29,928 nucleotides of DNA, taken from assembly GCA_946478895.1 (NCBI GenBank), contig CAMLDY010000024.1, forward strand, positions 1-29,928. Direction: 5' to 3'. The DNA is from an uncultured Gemmatimonadota bacterium. GTDB taxonomy: Bacteria; Gemmatimonadota; Gemmatimonadetes; Gemmatimonadales; Gemmatimonadaceae. Shown here one piece after another: positions 17,845 to 25,597 of this stretch (the stretch's first letter is position 1; every line of letters begins with the position of its first letter). The position numbers were made by a program, and so were the translations under genes. The notes under the pieces were generated by a model, which ran no database searches, was not told where the DNA came from, and saw nothing but the letters and a program-made list of their open reading frames with translations.

Positions 17845-18599
17845 CGACCAATCGACAAACGAGCGTGTACGTGCGGTGTGCCATGGCGGCCGATCGCGGC
17901 GCGTGGTCTGTGGAACGCGACATCGAGTGGGGCCAGATCGATCGCGCGCGCGCACTGGGCCGACCCGACCTCCTCGCATCACTTCGCGATGCGGCGCTGA
18001 TCGAGTCTTATCACCCGCTCAACCTGGCGAGGCTGCTGCGCGCGACGCTCGACGACATCGACGCCGGCGTCGTCTTCTCGCTCGAGCTCTACGAGGGGTT
18101 CAAGCACTTTCATTCGCTGCGTCGATATCTCGAAGCTGTTGGGTACGAGCCGGCGATTACCGATGAGGAGCTGGTAGCGATTCGCGCGGGCCAGACCGAG
18201 CTCGACGTCAAGCCGGAGAATCTCATCGCCAAGCTCGTGGAGTTCATGCTCTCGGAGCACCTCGCGCACTACTTCTTCCGTCGGCTCGGCGAACAGGCTG
18301 AGGATCCGGTGCTCGCTGACCTGTTGTCACGCATCGCCGACGACGAGGTGAGGCACGCCCAGAGCGCATCCGACCTGATCGCGAAGAGGATCGCCGCCGA
18401 TCCGAAAGTGATCGGGCAGGTACTTGATGCCGCGCTCGACTTTCATCACTTCGGCGAGGAAGCGATCGGAAAAGTGCCAGTCGCGCAGCCGGGTGATGCA
18501 ATCGCGATCCAGACCTTCGCCAAGCGCATCGAGCGCCTTTGCGGAGTTCGCCTGGTCGATCACATCAAGCACACGAACCTGAACCGGAGAGCGTCATGA
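17841..18599 (+). CDS. Acyl-ACP-desaturase-like ferritin-fold protein
   Basis: A 252-residue helical protein. Segments resembling di-iron acyl-ACP desaturases: ESYHPL (E55), ELYEGFKHFHSLRRYLE (82-98), FMLSEHLAHYFF (E139, H143) and DDEVRHAQ (E169, H172). Aligned with the usual EExxH of helix 2, the second Glu is Gly86, while H89, E139, E169 and H172 are kept; 86 to 139 is 53 residues, the same as E143 to E196 in castor stearoyl-ACP desaturase. So one bridging ligand may be missing. Likely role: oxidation or desaturation of a carrier-bound chain, or a partner of the following ferritin-like protein. ATG 17841 overlaps the previous stop by 4 bp. Confidence 0.7.
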   Translation: MTTNRQTSVYVRCAMAADRGAWSVERDIEWGQIDRARALGRPDLLASLRDAALIESYHPLNLARLLRATLDDIDAGVVFSLELYEGFKHFHSLRRYLEAVGYEPAITDEELVAIRAGQTELDVKPENLIAKLVEFMLSEHLAHYFFRRLGEQAEDPVLADLLSRIADDEVRHAQSASDLIAKRIAADPKVIGQVLDAALDFHHFGEEAIGKVPVAQPGDAIAIQTFAKRIERLCGVRLVDHIKHTNLNRRAS

Positions 18600-19135
18600 T
18601 GCCGTCAAAGAGCGAAATCGACCTGCTGAATTTCTATCGCGCGTCGGAGCTGCACGGCGGGCTCATACTCGGTCAGATGGTGCGGCGGACCCGCGATCCT
18701 GAGCTCATTCTCAGGCTGACGCAGCACAGCGCCGAGGAAGTGATGCATGCGCAGCTGTGGACCGAGACCATCGTTGCGATCGGCGGCAAGCCCGCGCCGG
18801 TGCGGGACACCTATCAGACGCGCTACGCGGAGGAAGTGGGCACGCCGATCTCGATGCTCGAGATCCTGGCGCTGACCCAGGTCTTCGAGCGCCGAGTTTA
18901 TCGGCACTTCACGCTCCATCTCCGGCGGCCGGATGTGCATCCAACGGTAGCGGCGACGCTGCGAAGAATGCTCGACGAGGAGCGCGGCCATCTCACCTGG
19001 GTGAAGCACTGGCTGGACAGGCAGGCGGCAACGAGGCCGACCGAGGTGCGAGACGTGATGCGCCGCTATTCCGAGGTCGACGAGCGGGTGTACGCCGCGA
19101 TCTCGACCGAGTATGGATGGAGACTCGCGGCGTGA
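18596..19135 (+). CDS. Ferritin-like di-iron protein
   Basis: A 179-residue four-helix protein with a complete set of di-iron ligands: E18 (RASELHGG), E48xxH51 (SAEEVMHAQ), E98 (QVFERRVYRH) and E129xxH132 (LDEERGHLTW). This is the E...ExxH...E...ExxH pattern of ferritin-like oxidases and rubrerythrin-type proteins. The ATG pair at 18596/18599 overlaps the previous stop; GGAG lies just upstream near 18584. It is too short to be a classical desaturase. Its place in the cluster suggests an oxygenase or hydroxylase step, perhaps with its neighbour as a heterodimer. Substrate unknown. Confidence 0.75.
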   Translation: MMPSKSEIDLLNFYRASELHGGLILGQMVRRTRDPELILRLTQHSAEEVMHAQLWTETIVAIGGKPAPVRDTYQTRYAEEVGTPISMLEILALTQVFERRVYRHFTLHLRRPDVHPTVAATLRRMLDEERGHLTWVKHWLDRQAATRPTEVRDVMRRYSEVDERVYAAISTEYGWRLAA

Positions 19136-20370
19136 GCACCGATGCGCTGATCGAGCGGGAAGCAGCGGAGATTTTGAGCGCGACGCTTGCTCGGCTTCCC
19201 TCTCGGCTTCCCGCGCGCCCGGGAACGCCCGGGTCGGTGTCGGCGAGTACGCTCGAGCGCGCGGTCCTGCCGGGCGCGCGCGACGACCGGTTGTTCTTCG
19301 CGCAGGTGCGCGAGGATCCGTTGCTCGAGATCGATGCACTCTCGCCACTGGAAAACGCGAACGTCGTGGTCGTGAGCTCCGGTGGCTGCACCGCGTTTTC
19401 GCTTCTGGCAGCCGGCGCCGGCCGGGTTACGGCGGTCGATCTCAACAGCACCCAGAACCATCTCGTCGAGCTCAAGGCCGCGGCGCTGCGGCGTCTGACG
19501 ATGCCCGAGGTGATGAGCTTCTTCGGCGTCGCGCGCGGAACGCCGCAACGCAGGGCGCGGACTTACGACACGATTCGACCGTTCCTGTCCGACCGCGCTG
19601 TCGGATTCTGGGACGAGCACCAGCGCCTGCTCGTGCGCGGGGCCCTGACCTGCGGAGTGACCGAGCGGTTCATCGGAATCGTTGCGCGGGCGGTGCGGCT
19701 CTTCATCCACGGTCCCGCGCGAATCGAGCGACTGCTTTCCGCCCGATCGCTGGAGGAGCAGCGCGACATCTTCCACCGCGAGTGGAACAGCAGGCGCTGG
19801 AGGGCGCTGTTCTCGCTGCTGCTCAACCGCTGGACCTTCAATCGCGCCTTCGATCCGGCATTCTTCCGGGAAGTCGACAACCCGAGCTTTGCCGCGCACT
19901 TCCGCGGTTTGCTCGAGCACGCGCTGTGTGATGTGCCGGTGCGCACCAACTACTTCCTGCACCAGATGCTGCGCGGCACGTACCCTTTCCGCGAGCCTGG
20001 GGGAGCACCGCCTTACCTCGATCGCACCGCGCGGGAGATTCTGCGCACCAGATTCGACGACCTTTACCTCGTCGACGGAAGCTATCGCGACTACCTGGCA
20101 ACATGCCCCGAATCGAGCGTCGATGCGCTCGCCATCTCAAACATCTGTGAATGGCTCGACGCAGATGGGATCGACCAGCTGTTCGCGCAGATCGTGAGGG
20201 TGGCGAAGCCCGGCGCGCGCTTCTGTTTCCGAAACTTCGTCGGGCATACCGCGATCCCCGATCGTTTTCGCGAGATCGTGATCGAAGACGAAGCCGCCGG
20301 ACGCGACGCGATAGCGCGCGATCGGAGCTGCCTCCAGGCGCGCATCGCCATTTGCCGGATCGAGAAGTGA
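19132..20370 (+). CDS. DUF3419 / BtaA-like 3-amino-3-carboxypropyl transferase
   Basis: A 412-residue protein of the DUF3419 family, whose characterised member BtaA moves the 3-amino-3-carboxypropyl group of S-adenosylmethionine onto diacylglycerol in betaine-lipid synthesis. The SAM-binding region is about residues 77-115: VVVVSSGGCTAFSLLAAGA, then RVTAVDLNSTQNHLVELKAAAL, the usual DxNxxQ...ELK pattern. The C-terminal methyltransferase-like segment has IVRVAKPGARFCFRNFVG. No BtaB N-methyltransferase lies in the window, so the product would stop at a homoserine-type adduct or use a different acceptor. GTG start at 19132 overlaps the previous stop by 4 bp. Confidence 0.78.
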   Translation: MSTDALIEREAAEILSATLARLPSRLPARPGTPGSVSASTLERAVLPGARDDRLFFAQVREDPLLEIDALSPLENANVVVVSSGGCTAFSLLAAGAGRVTAVDLNSTQNHLVELKAAALRRLTMPEVMSFFGVARGTPQRRARTYDTIRPFLSDRAVGFWDEHQRLLVRGALTCGVTERFIGIVARAVRLFIHGPARIERLLSARSLEEQRDIFHREWNSRRWRALFSLLLNRWTFNRAFDPAFFREVDNPSFAAHFRGLLEHALCDVPVRTNYFLHQMLRGTYPFREPGGAPPYLDRTAREILRTRFDDLYLVDGSYRDYLATCPESSVDALAISNICEWLDADGIDQLFAQIVRVAKPGARFCFRNFVGHTAIPDRFREIVIEDEAAGRDAIARDRSCLQARIAICRIEK

Positions 20371-21467
20371 CCGCAATTCGGGACGCTACCGCCGCGGACA
20401 ACCGCGACCTGATCGGCCTCGCCGCGGCGTGTGCGATGAAGGGCGACATGTCGATGAGGATCGATCGCGACCCCGACTTCTTTGCACTCAACCGGTTGGA
20501 GGGCGACAAATGGCGAGTTGGCGTCGCCGAAGTCAACGATCGGGTGGTCGGCTGCATTGCCGCGAGCGAGCGGGTGGTCTTCGTCAACGGCTCGTCGATG
20601 CGGATCGGTTACGTCGGCGACTTCAAGGTTCATCCCCAGCATCGCAATACCCAGATCGCCGATGCGCTATCGCACTGGGCGGAGGGCGTGTGCGCCGACC
20701 TGCCTCCGACAGCGCCGCTCATGATCACCGTGCTGGCCGGCAACCGGTCGATGGAGCGCCGGCTCTCGGGCCCGCGCGGCGTCGCAGCCTTCACCCGGGT
20801 CGGCACCATTCGGACGCATTCGATCCCGATCCTGGGGCGCCGGCGGTCGCGCAATTCGGACAACATCCGCATCGAACACGCATGCTGGCGGGATCTCGAG
20901 TCGATGGCGAAGCTGTGGAACACCGTCGCCCGCACGCGGCAGCTCGCTCCGGCGCTCTCCGCGCGCGATCTCGAAGATTTCGTCCGCACCGCACCTGGAC
21001 TCGATATCTCGAGCTACCTGATCGCGCGATCGCCGAGCGGCGAAGCGCTGGGCTTTCTCGCGCCGTGGGATCAAAGGTCGTTCAAGCAGCTGACGGTCGT
21101 CGGCTACTCGCAGCGGATGCGAGTCGCGCGGATCGTCCTGAACGCGGTGGCCACGGCAGCGGGTGCCGAACGGCTGCCGCGCGCAGGCTCGGCGCTCAAC
21201 TGCGCGACTATTACCCACCTGTGCGTCCCATTCGACCGACCCGACGTTCTTCGAGAGTTGCTGAGCGTTGCGTACTCCGTCGCGCGGGAGCGCGGTTGTT
21301 CGGTTCTCAACGTCGGACTGGATCTGCGCGACCCGCTGAGCGAGGCGCTGCACGGCATGTACGCGCAGCCAACCGACGTCAACGCCTACGTGATGCCGGT
21401 GCGGCGCGGCGTGAAGTCGGAGCAGCTGGACGATCGTCCGCTGCATTACGAGATCGCGCTCGTCTAA
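20367..21467 (+). CDS. GNAT-family acyltransferase, possibly tandem
   Basis: A 366-residue protein. The N-terminal half has a GNAT fold: IRDATAADNRDLIGL start, a VGCIAASERVVFV strand, YVGDFKVHPQHRNTQIADAL. The acyl-CoA-binding loop, normally RGxGIG or similar after HPxxR, reads RNTQIA here, so both glycines are replaced. The C-terminal half (about 170-366) has a similar strand/helix order (ACWRDLESMAKLWN ... SSYLIARSPSGEALGFLAPW) and may be a second GNAT-like domain. A role in acylating an amino group of the cluster's product is plausible but not shown. GTG 20367 overlaps the previous stop; its own stop overlaps the exporter start. Confidence 0.75.
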   Translation: MTAIRDATAADNRDLIGLAAACAMKGDMSMRIDRDPDFFALNRLEGDKWRVGVAEVNDRVVGCIAASERVVFVNGSSMRIGYVGDFKVHPQHRNTQIADALSHWAEGVCADLPPTAPLMITVLAGNRSMERRLSGPRGVAAFTRVGTIRTHSIPILGRRRSRNSDNIRIEHACWRDLESMAKLWNTVARTRQLAPALSARDLEDFVRTAPGLDISSYLIARSPSGEALGFLAPWDQRSFKQLTVVGYSQRMRVARIVLNAVATAAGAERLPRAGSALNCATITHLCVPFDRPDVLRELLSVAYSVARERGCSVLNVGLDLRDPLSEALHGMYAQPTDVNAYVMPVRRGVKSEQLDDRPLHYEIALV

Positions 21468-23761
21468 TGCGTTCGATTACGCGACGCACAATGGGCGAGC
21501 TCGTCATCCACCACCGCTGGTGGATCATCGCCGCGTGGATCGCAGGAGCTGCGCTCGTCGCGCCCGGTGCGGCTCGCGTCGAAGAGCGTCTCGAGGTGGC
21601 CGCGTCAGTGCAAGGCAGCGAATCACAGCGTGTCCAGAGACTCATCGCCGAGCGATTCCCGGGCGCTTTTCCATCCTACGCTGTCGTTGTCGTCACCGGC
21701 TCGCCCGCGCCCTCTACCCCACCCGGCCGCCAGTTGATCGGTGAGCTTCGCGCAACACTGGCCGCGCTACCGATCGTCAGCGGGACTCTGTCGTATCTCG
21801 ATGCGCCTGACAGCTCCTTCGTCGGTGCGCACGGCGAAACGTACATGGTGGTCGGGCTCGCCCCACGCGGCCGGCGCATCGACCAGGTAGTGCCGATATT
21901 GCGCGGCGCCACGATGCAGCTCGCTTCGCGCCATCGCGCCACCTATCCGCGCCTGGAATTCGGCTGGACCGGCGAGGTGCCGCTCAACTACGATCTGCGG
22001 AAAACCAGCGCCGGCGATGCACGTGATGCGGAGCGGCGCGTCCTTCCCATCACCACAGTGCTCCTGGTCCTCGCCTTCGGCGCGATCGCCGCGGCGCTGT
22101 TGCCGGTGCTGGCGGGAATCCTGGCGATTTCGCTCGCACTCGGCGCCGCCGTCCTGCTCGCGAGCTTCTGGCCGCTGTCGCTGCTGCTCCAGAACGTCGT
22201 GGTGATGCTCGGCCTCGGGCTGGGCATCGACTACGCGCTGCTCGTGGTTGGACGATTTCGCGAAGCAATGCTTGAAGGCCTGGCGAAAGAGGAAGCCGCG
22301 CAAGTCGCCGCATCGCGCGCGGGGCATACCATCGCCCTTTCGGCTGCCGCAGTCGCGATCGCCTTTGCCGCGCTGCTCGTTGTCCCCGTCAACGAGATCC
22401 GCTCGATCGCCGTTGGCGGGCTGGTGGTGATCGTCGTCGCCGCGCTGCTCGCCACTACCCTCCTTCCCGCCCTCCTGTCTCTGCTCGGCAGGCACGTTGA
22501 CACTGCGAGAGTCCGAGGCCGGTCACTGGGGACTGCGTCTGAGACCTGGCGGCGCTGGGGACGGCTTGTCTGCGCGCATCCGCTCGCGGTGCTGCTAGTC
22601 GCCGGCGCTCCCTTCGGGGCACTGGGCTGGCAGACGACGCGCCTTTCGACAGAGCTGCCCCGCGGCGACTGGCTGCCGCGCGGGATGGAGTCGTCGCGGG
22701 CGCTGGAAGCGTTGTCGGCAATGGGGCGCGGTGGGATCGTGAACGCACTCCGAGTGGTAATCGAGCTGCCACGGAACGCGGCCTGGGACACGCCGGCGGG
22801 TTGGACGGCAGTTCGCCGGGCGGGTGAGATGATTCGTCGCGATCCGCGGGTCGCGAGGGTGCGGTCGCTGCCGTCCGTAACCGGGATGGTTGCGCCCAAC
22901 TTCGATGTGCTGTCGCGAGTTCCCGCGAGGCTCCGCGAGCAGATGGTGAGCGCCGACGGCAGGCTGGCACTGATCGAGGTCCTGCCCACCGAGGCAGCCG
23001 GAGTGCGCGGTGCGGGTGAGCTGGTGCAGGATCTCCGCGCCAACAGGCAATCGTTGACGGGCCTGCCCGGGAGTAAGACCGAGATCGGAGGACTACCCGC
23101 GCTAAACGTCGATTACGAAGCGTCCACGATTGGCCACCTGCCGATGGTGATGCTGCTCGTGGTCCTGGTCACCCTCGGGTCGTTGTTGGTGGGCTTCAGG
23201 TCGGCCCTCGTCGCCGTCAAAGCGGTCGCGCTCAACCTGTTCTCGGTGGCGGTGGCGTTCGGGGCGGTGGTGGTTGTGTTTCAGGACGGCCACGGGATCC
23301 GCGCCCTCGGTCTCAACGGAGCGCTGGGTGGGACCTTCCCCGCGATTCCACTCATCGTGTTCGCGGTGGTGTTCGGGCTGAGCATGGACTACGAGGTATT
23401 TCTCGTCGCACGGATCGCAGAATCCAAACAGCTGGGAATGTCAGACGACGACGCCATCGTCGAGGGACTGGCGCGCACGGGCGGCCTCATCAGTAGCGCG
23501 GCAGCGATCATGATCGTGGTGTTCGCGGCGTTCACGCTGGGCGATTTCGTGCTGATGAAGATCCTTGGATTCGCGCTTTCGGTCGCCGTGCTGGTTGACG
23601 CGACAGTTATGCGCCTCGCGGTTGGGCCGGCGCTGCTCAAGCTTGGCGGGAGGTGGAACTGGTGGCCTGGCAAGACCTATCCTCTGGTACGCTCCCTGCC
23701 TAACATCCAGATACATAATTCCCAGGGACGGCTACATGGCCCTTCGCAATCTGTTTCCTGA
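21467..23761 (+). CDS. MMPL/RND-family lipid exporter
   Basis: A 764-residue RND-superfamily membrane protein of the MMPL type. One helix follows the N-terminal charged stretch, then a periplasmic domain (about 35-180), about five helices (about 185-345), a second periplasmic domain and a final helix bundle (about 555-740). The duplicated proton-relay motifs are GLGIDYALLVVGRFREA (about 247-263) and FGLSMDYEVFLVARIAE (about 632-648), the MMPL hallmark. Family members move lipids and glycolipids out of the cytoplasm, which fits export of the product of the upstream genes. TAATG coupling with the GNAT gene. Its last 26 bp overlap the next gene. Confidence 0.9.
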   Translation: MRSITRRTMGELVIHHRWWIIAAWIAGAALVAPGAARVEERLEVAASVQGSESQRVQRLIAERFPGAFPSYAVVVVTGSPAPSTPPGRQLIGELRATLAALPIVSGTLSYLDAPDSSFVGAHGETYMVVGLAPRGRRIDQVVPILRGATMQLASRHRATYPRLEFGWTGEVPLNYDLRKTSAGDARDAERRVLPITTVLLVLAFGAIAAALLPVLAGILAISLALGAAVLLASFWPLSLLLQNVVVMLGLGLGIDYALLVVGRFREAMLEGLAKEEAAQVAASRAGHTIALSAAAVAIAFAALLVVPVNEIRSIAVGGLVVIVVAALLATTLLPALLSLLGRHVDTARVRGRSLGTASETWRRWGRLVCAHPLAVLLVAGAPFGALGWQTTRLSTELPRGDWLPRGMESSRALEALSAMGRGGIVNALRVVIELPRNAAWDTPAGWTAVRRAGEMIRRDPRVARVRSLPSVTGMVAPNFDVLSRVPARLREQMVSADGRLALIEVLPTEAAGVRGAGELVQDLRANRQSLTGLPGSKTEIGGLPALNVDYEASTIGHLPMVMLLVVLVTLGSLLVGFRSALVAVKAVALNLFSVAVAFGAVVVVFQDGHGIRALGLNGALGGTFPAIPLIVFAVVFGLSMDYEVFLVARIAESKQLGMSDDDAIVEGLARTGGLISSAAAIMIVVFAAFTLGDFVLMKILGFALSVAVLVDATVMRLAVGPALLKLGGRWNWWPGKTYPLVRSLPNIQIHNSQGRLHGPSQSVS

Positions 23762-24113
23762 ATCGATCTTCGGCCGCAAGCTGAATCCAAATGCGGAGCG
23801 GCGCCTGCGCCTGTCACAGGCCCGCGCGGAAGAGACGATCATTCGTGGCCACGTCGACAACGCGCTGATGTTCGTCGACACTCTCGCAGAAGACCTTTCG
23901 TTCGATCGCGCGATCGACACCTACATCAGGGTGATGGGGATCCCCGAGCCGCTCGCCAGCACCGTGGCGACCCGCGCCCTGGTCCACCTCGGCCGCGACC
24001 TCGTGCCCTTCCGTCGCCGGATGCAGCGCGAGGGGGAGGACAGTGCTGCCGAGAACAAGCCACGACTTCGACTGGATGAGGCTGCTAGATCCGGGGATAT
24101 CCGGCGCGCGTAG
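23736..24113 (+). CDS. Small protein of unknown function
   Basis: 125 residues. ATG 23736 has AGGGA near 23724 and lies within the exporter 3' end in another frame. The N-terminus is basic and short (MALRNLFPESIFGRKLNP); the middle is helical (HVDNALMFVDTLAEDLSFDRAIDTYI) and the C-terminus is charged (RRRMQREGED). No signal peptide, transmembrane helix or known motif. Its position suggests co-expression with the cluster, but its composition resembles no carrier or enzyme. Function unknown. Confidence 0.65.
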   Translation: MALRNLFPESIFGRKLNPNAERRLRLSQARAEETIIRGHVDNALMFVDTLAEDLSFDRAIDTYIRVMGIPEPLASTVATRALVHLGRDLVPFRRRMQREGEDSAAENKPRLRLDEAARSGDIRRA

Positions 24114-24153
24114 GCCTGGCGCTCTGCGACCTGCTCGCTGACGACTGGCACCC

Positions 24154-24309
24154 CTAGTCCAAAAGGTGGCAGGTGGGAGACATGGTCAGAGGCACAGGGT
24201 GCAGTTTATCCAGCGCGTTCCAGCGTTGCGTGACGCAGCGAGAATGCAAGTAGAACAACTGCTACCCAAGCATCTCTGCGCCTCTCCCACCTGCCACCTT
24301 TAGGACTAG
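24154..24309. repeat. Long imperfect palindrome, family C
   Basis: A 156-bp element whose left arm 24154-24180 and right arm 24283-24309 are inverted repeats matching at 26 of 27 bases. They begin CTAGTCC and end GGACTAG; CCCC and GGGG flank it. It lies between convergent genes, and its right tip supplies the stop codon of the VKOR gene at 24306-24308. The middle has no ORF and weaker complementarity. It may be a mobile palindrome and could also act as a hairpin at both mRNA ends. Confidence 0.88.
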
Positions 24310-24740
24310 AGGGGCTCGGCCAGGCGCAACTCCCTGTAATCCGCGACACTCACAAGGAAGATTGCGGTGACGATGATGGCCGACGTGACGCACCAGATGC
24401 ATATCGCGTGGATGACGGCGAGCTCGAGGTAGGTGAGCCACGCTGAGAAAAGCACACCGATGGCGGACTCGATGACGAGGATGATCGAGATCGCGCGCTG
24501 GTCGGCGAGGCGGGCGGTGGTGCCGATCACCGCGATGATAAACACCTCGACGTAGAACAGGACTCCCCACCCTGCCACCGGCAGTCCGGCAAACCGCGAC
24601 CACTTGCTGGTGTTGACGGTCTCGCAGGAACCGATCGAGCAGCTCAGCTCGCCGATTACGCCGAGCTTGTAGAGAGTGAGGTAGGTCGCGATGAAGATCC
24701 CGGCCAGCGCGAGCGCGGCCACGATCATCCTTTTCGTCAC
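24306..24740 (-). CDS. Vitamin K epoxide reductase (VKOR) family protein
   Basis: A 144-residue integral membrane protein that, in this family, reoxidises a periplasmic DsbA-like partner and passes electrons to quinone. About four hydrophobic helices. Cys residues: C34 and C39 in ELSCSIGSCETV (loop pair) and the quinone-side CxxC C114-IW-C117. GTG 24740 overlaps the DsbA stop (GTGA); ATG 24728 is an alternative. The upstream open frame to 24956 overlaps dsbA and is a shadow. The stop TAG comes from the tip of the adjacent palindrome. It is the partner of the following DsbA gene. Confidence 0.9.
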   Translation of the reverse strand: MTKRMIVAALALAGIFIATYLTLYKLGVIGELSCSIGSCETVNTSKWSRFAGLPVAGWGVLFYVEVFIIAVIGTTARLADQRAISIILVIESAIGVLFSAWLTYLELAVIHAICIWCVTSAIIVTAIFLVSVADYRELRLAEPL

Positions 24741-25513
24741 TTCGGCGTCGTCGAAGTCGCGGTGGCTGCCGGAGCTGGCGAGGTTCTGGCGATCGAATCG
24801 ACGATTCGCTTCAGCTCGTCGTACGACCGCATCCCGGCGTACAGCTTGTTTCCGATGACGAAAGTCGGCGTCGAGCCAACGCCGCGGCGCAGGCCCTCCG
24901 CCAGGTTCGCGTTGATGCGCGGCTGATATTTCCGGGCGTCGAAGCAGCTCTCCCACTTCGCCACATCGAGACCAATCTCACCCGCGTAGCGCTTGAAAAA
25001 GGCTTTCGGCTGGTCCGTTGCCTCCCCATTCCACTCATCCTGCGCCTGAAAGATGCGGTCGTGCATCGGCCAGAACTTGCCCTGCTCGTCGGCGCAGGCC
25101 GCCGCGTTGGATGCCGCGAGCGTATTCCGGTGCTGGGTGAGCGGGAAATCGTAGTAGGTCAGATTGGCGAGGCCGGGCTCGATGATGCGCGACCTCACAT
25201 CGGGTTCGGTGACCGTCGCGAAGCCGGCGCATGACGGGCACTCGAAGTCGGCGAACTCCATGATCTTTACCGGGGCATCGACTTTGCCTATGAGGTAGCC
25301 CTGTGACGGTCCCGCGTTGGTGGTGTCGGCGACATCTCGAACATCGGAGCTCGCGGCCGGTTTTGTCGCGACATAAGCAAGCGCTGCCACTCCGATGAGC
25401 GCGATCAGGCCCAGCACCCAGAAGAAAGCCTTTGGCCGACTTGCTGCACGGGACTGCCTGACCGTCTTTCGAGGGGGTACGTTCCTGTCTCTCGGAGTGT
25501 CGTTGGTTGCCAT
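24737..25513 (-). CDS. Membrane-anchored DsbA-family thiol oxidoreductase
   Basis: A 258-residue protein with a basic N-terminus, one transmembrane helix (about 30-50, FFWVLGLIALIGVAALAYVA), a linker, and a thioredoxin-like domain with CxxC C92-PS-C95 (ADFECPSCAGF) and the cis-Pro loop GVGSTPTFVIG. It belongs to the DsbA_4/thioredoxin_4 group, expected to introduce disulfides outside the membrane. Translationally coupled to VKOR, its probable reoxidant. It could serve the Cys-containing subunit proteins at 4022 and 9234 or the chaperone at 4573, which is inference. Confidence 0.92.
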   Translation of the reverse strand: MATNDTPRDRNVPPRKTVRQSRAASRPKAFFWVLGLIALIGVAALAYVATKPAASSDVRDVADTTNAGPSQGYLIGKVDAPVKIMEFADFECPSCAGFATVTEPDVRSRIIEPGLANLTYYDFPLTQHRNTLAASNAAACADEQGKFWPMHDRIFQAQDEWNGEATDQPKAFFKRYAGEIGLDVAKWESCFDARKYQPRINANLAEGLRRGVGSTPTFVIGNKLYAGMRSYDELKRIVDSIARTSPAPAATATSTTPK

Positions 25514-25597
25514 TTATTTTTCGATTGCAGTACGGTGACGATGCGCGGCGCGTGCCTGAATGCGCGCTGTCGCGAAAGCTAAGAGAGGGGTACCGAG
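25514..25597. promoter_or_regulatory. Divergent intergenic region dsbA / hydrolase
   Basis: 84 bp between divergent starts. AGAGAGGGGT just before 25598 provides a good ribosome-binding site for the plus-strand gene. I see no confident promoter boxes, but the space must hold both promoters. Confidence 0.4.

Noticed and set aside
20429..21466. Long upstream extension of the MMPL reading frame
   Set aside because: The first 346 residues overlap the GNAT gene out of frame and are Arg-rich; TAATG coupling at 21467 marks the real start.
19132..23761. Complete betaine-lipid (DGTS) pathway
   Set aside because: Only the BtaA-like enzyme is present; no BtaB N-methyltransferase was found in the window.
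24737..24956. N-terminal extension of the VKOR frame to 24956
   Set aside because: It overlaps dsbA out of frame and is Arg-rich; the GTGA overlap at 24740 is the natural start.
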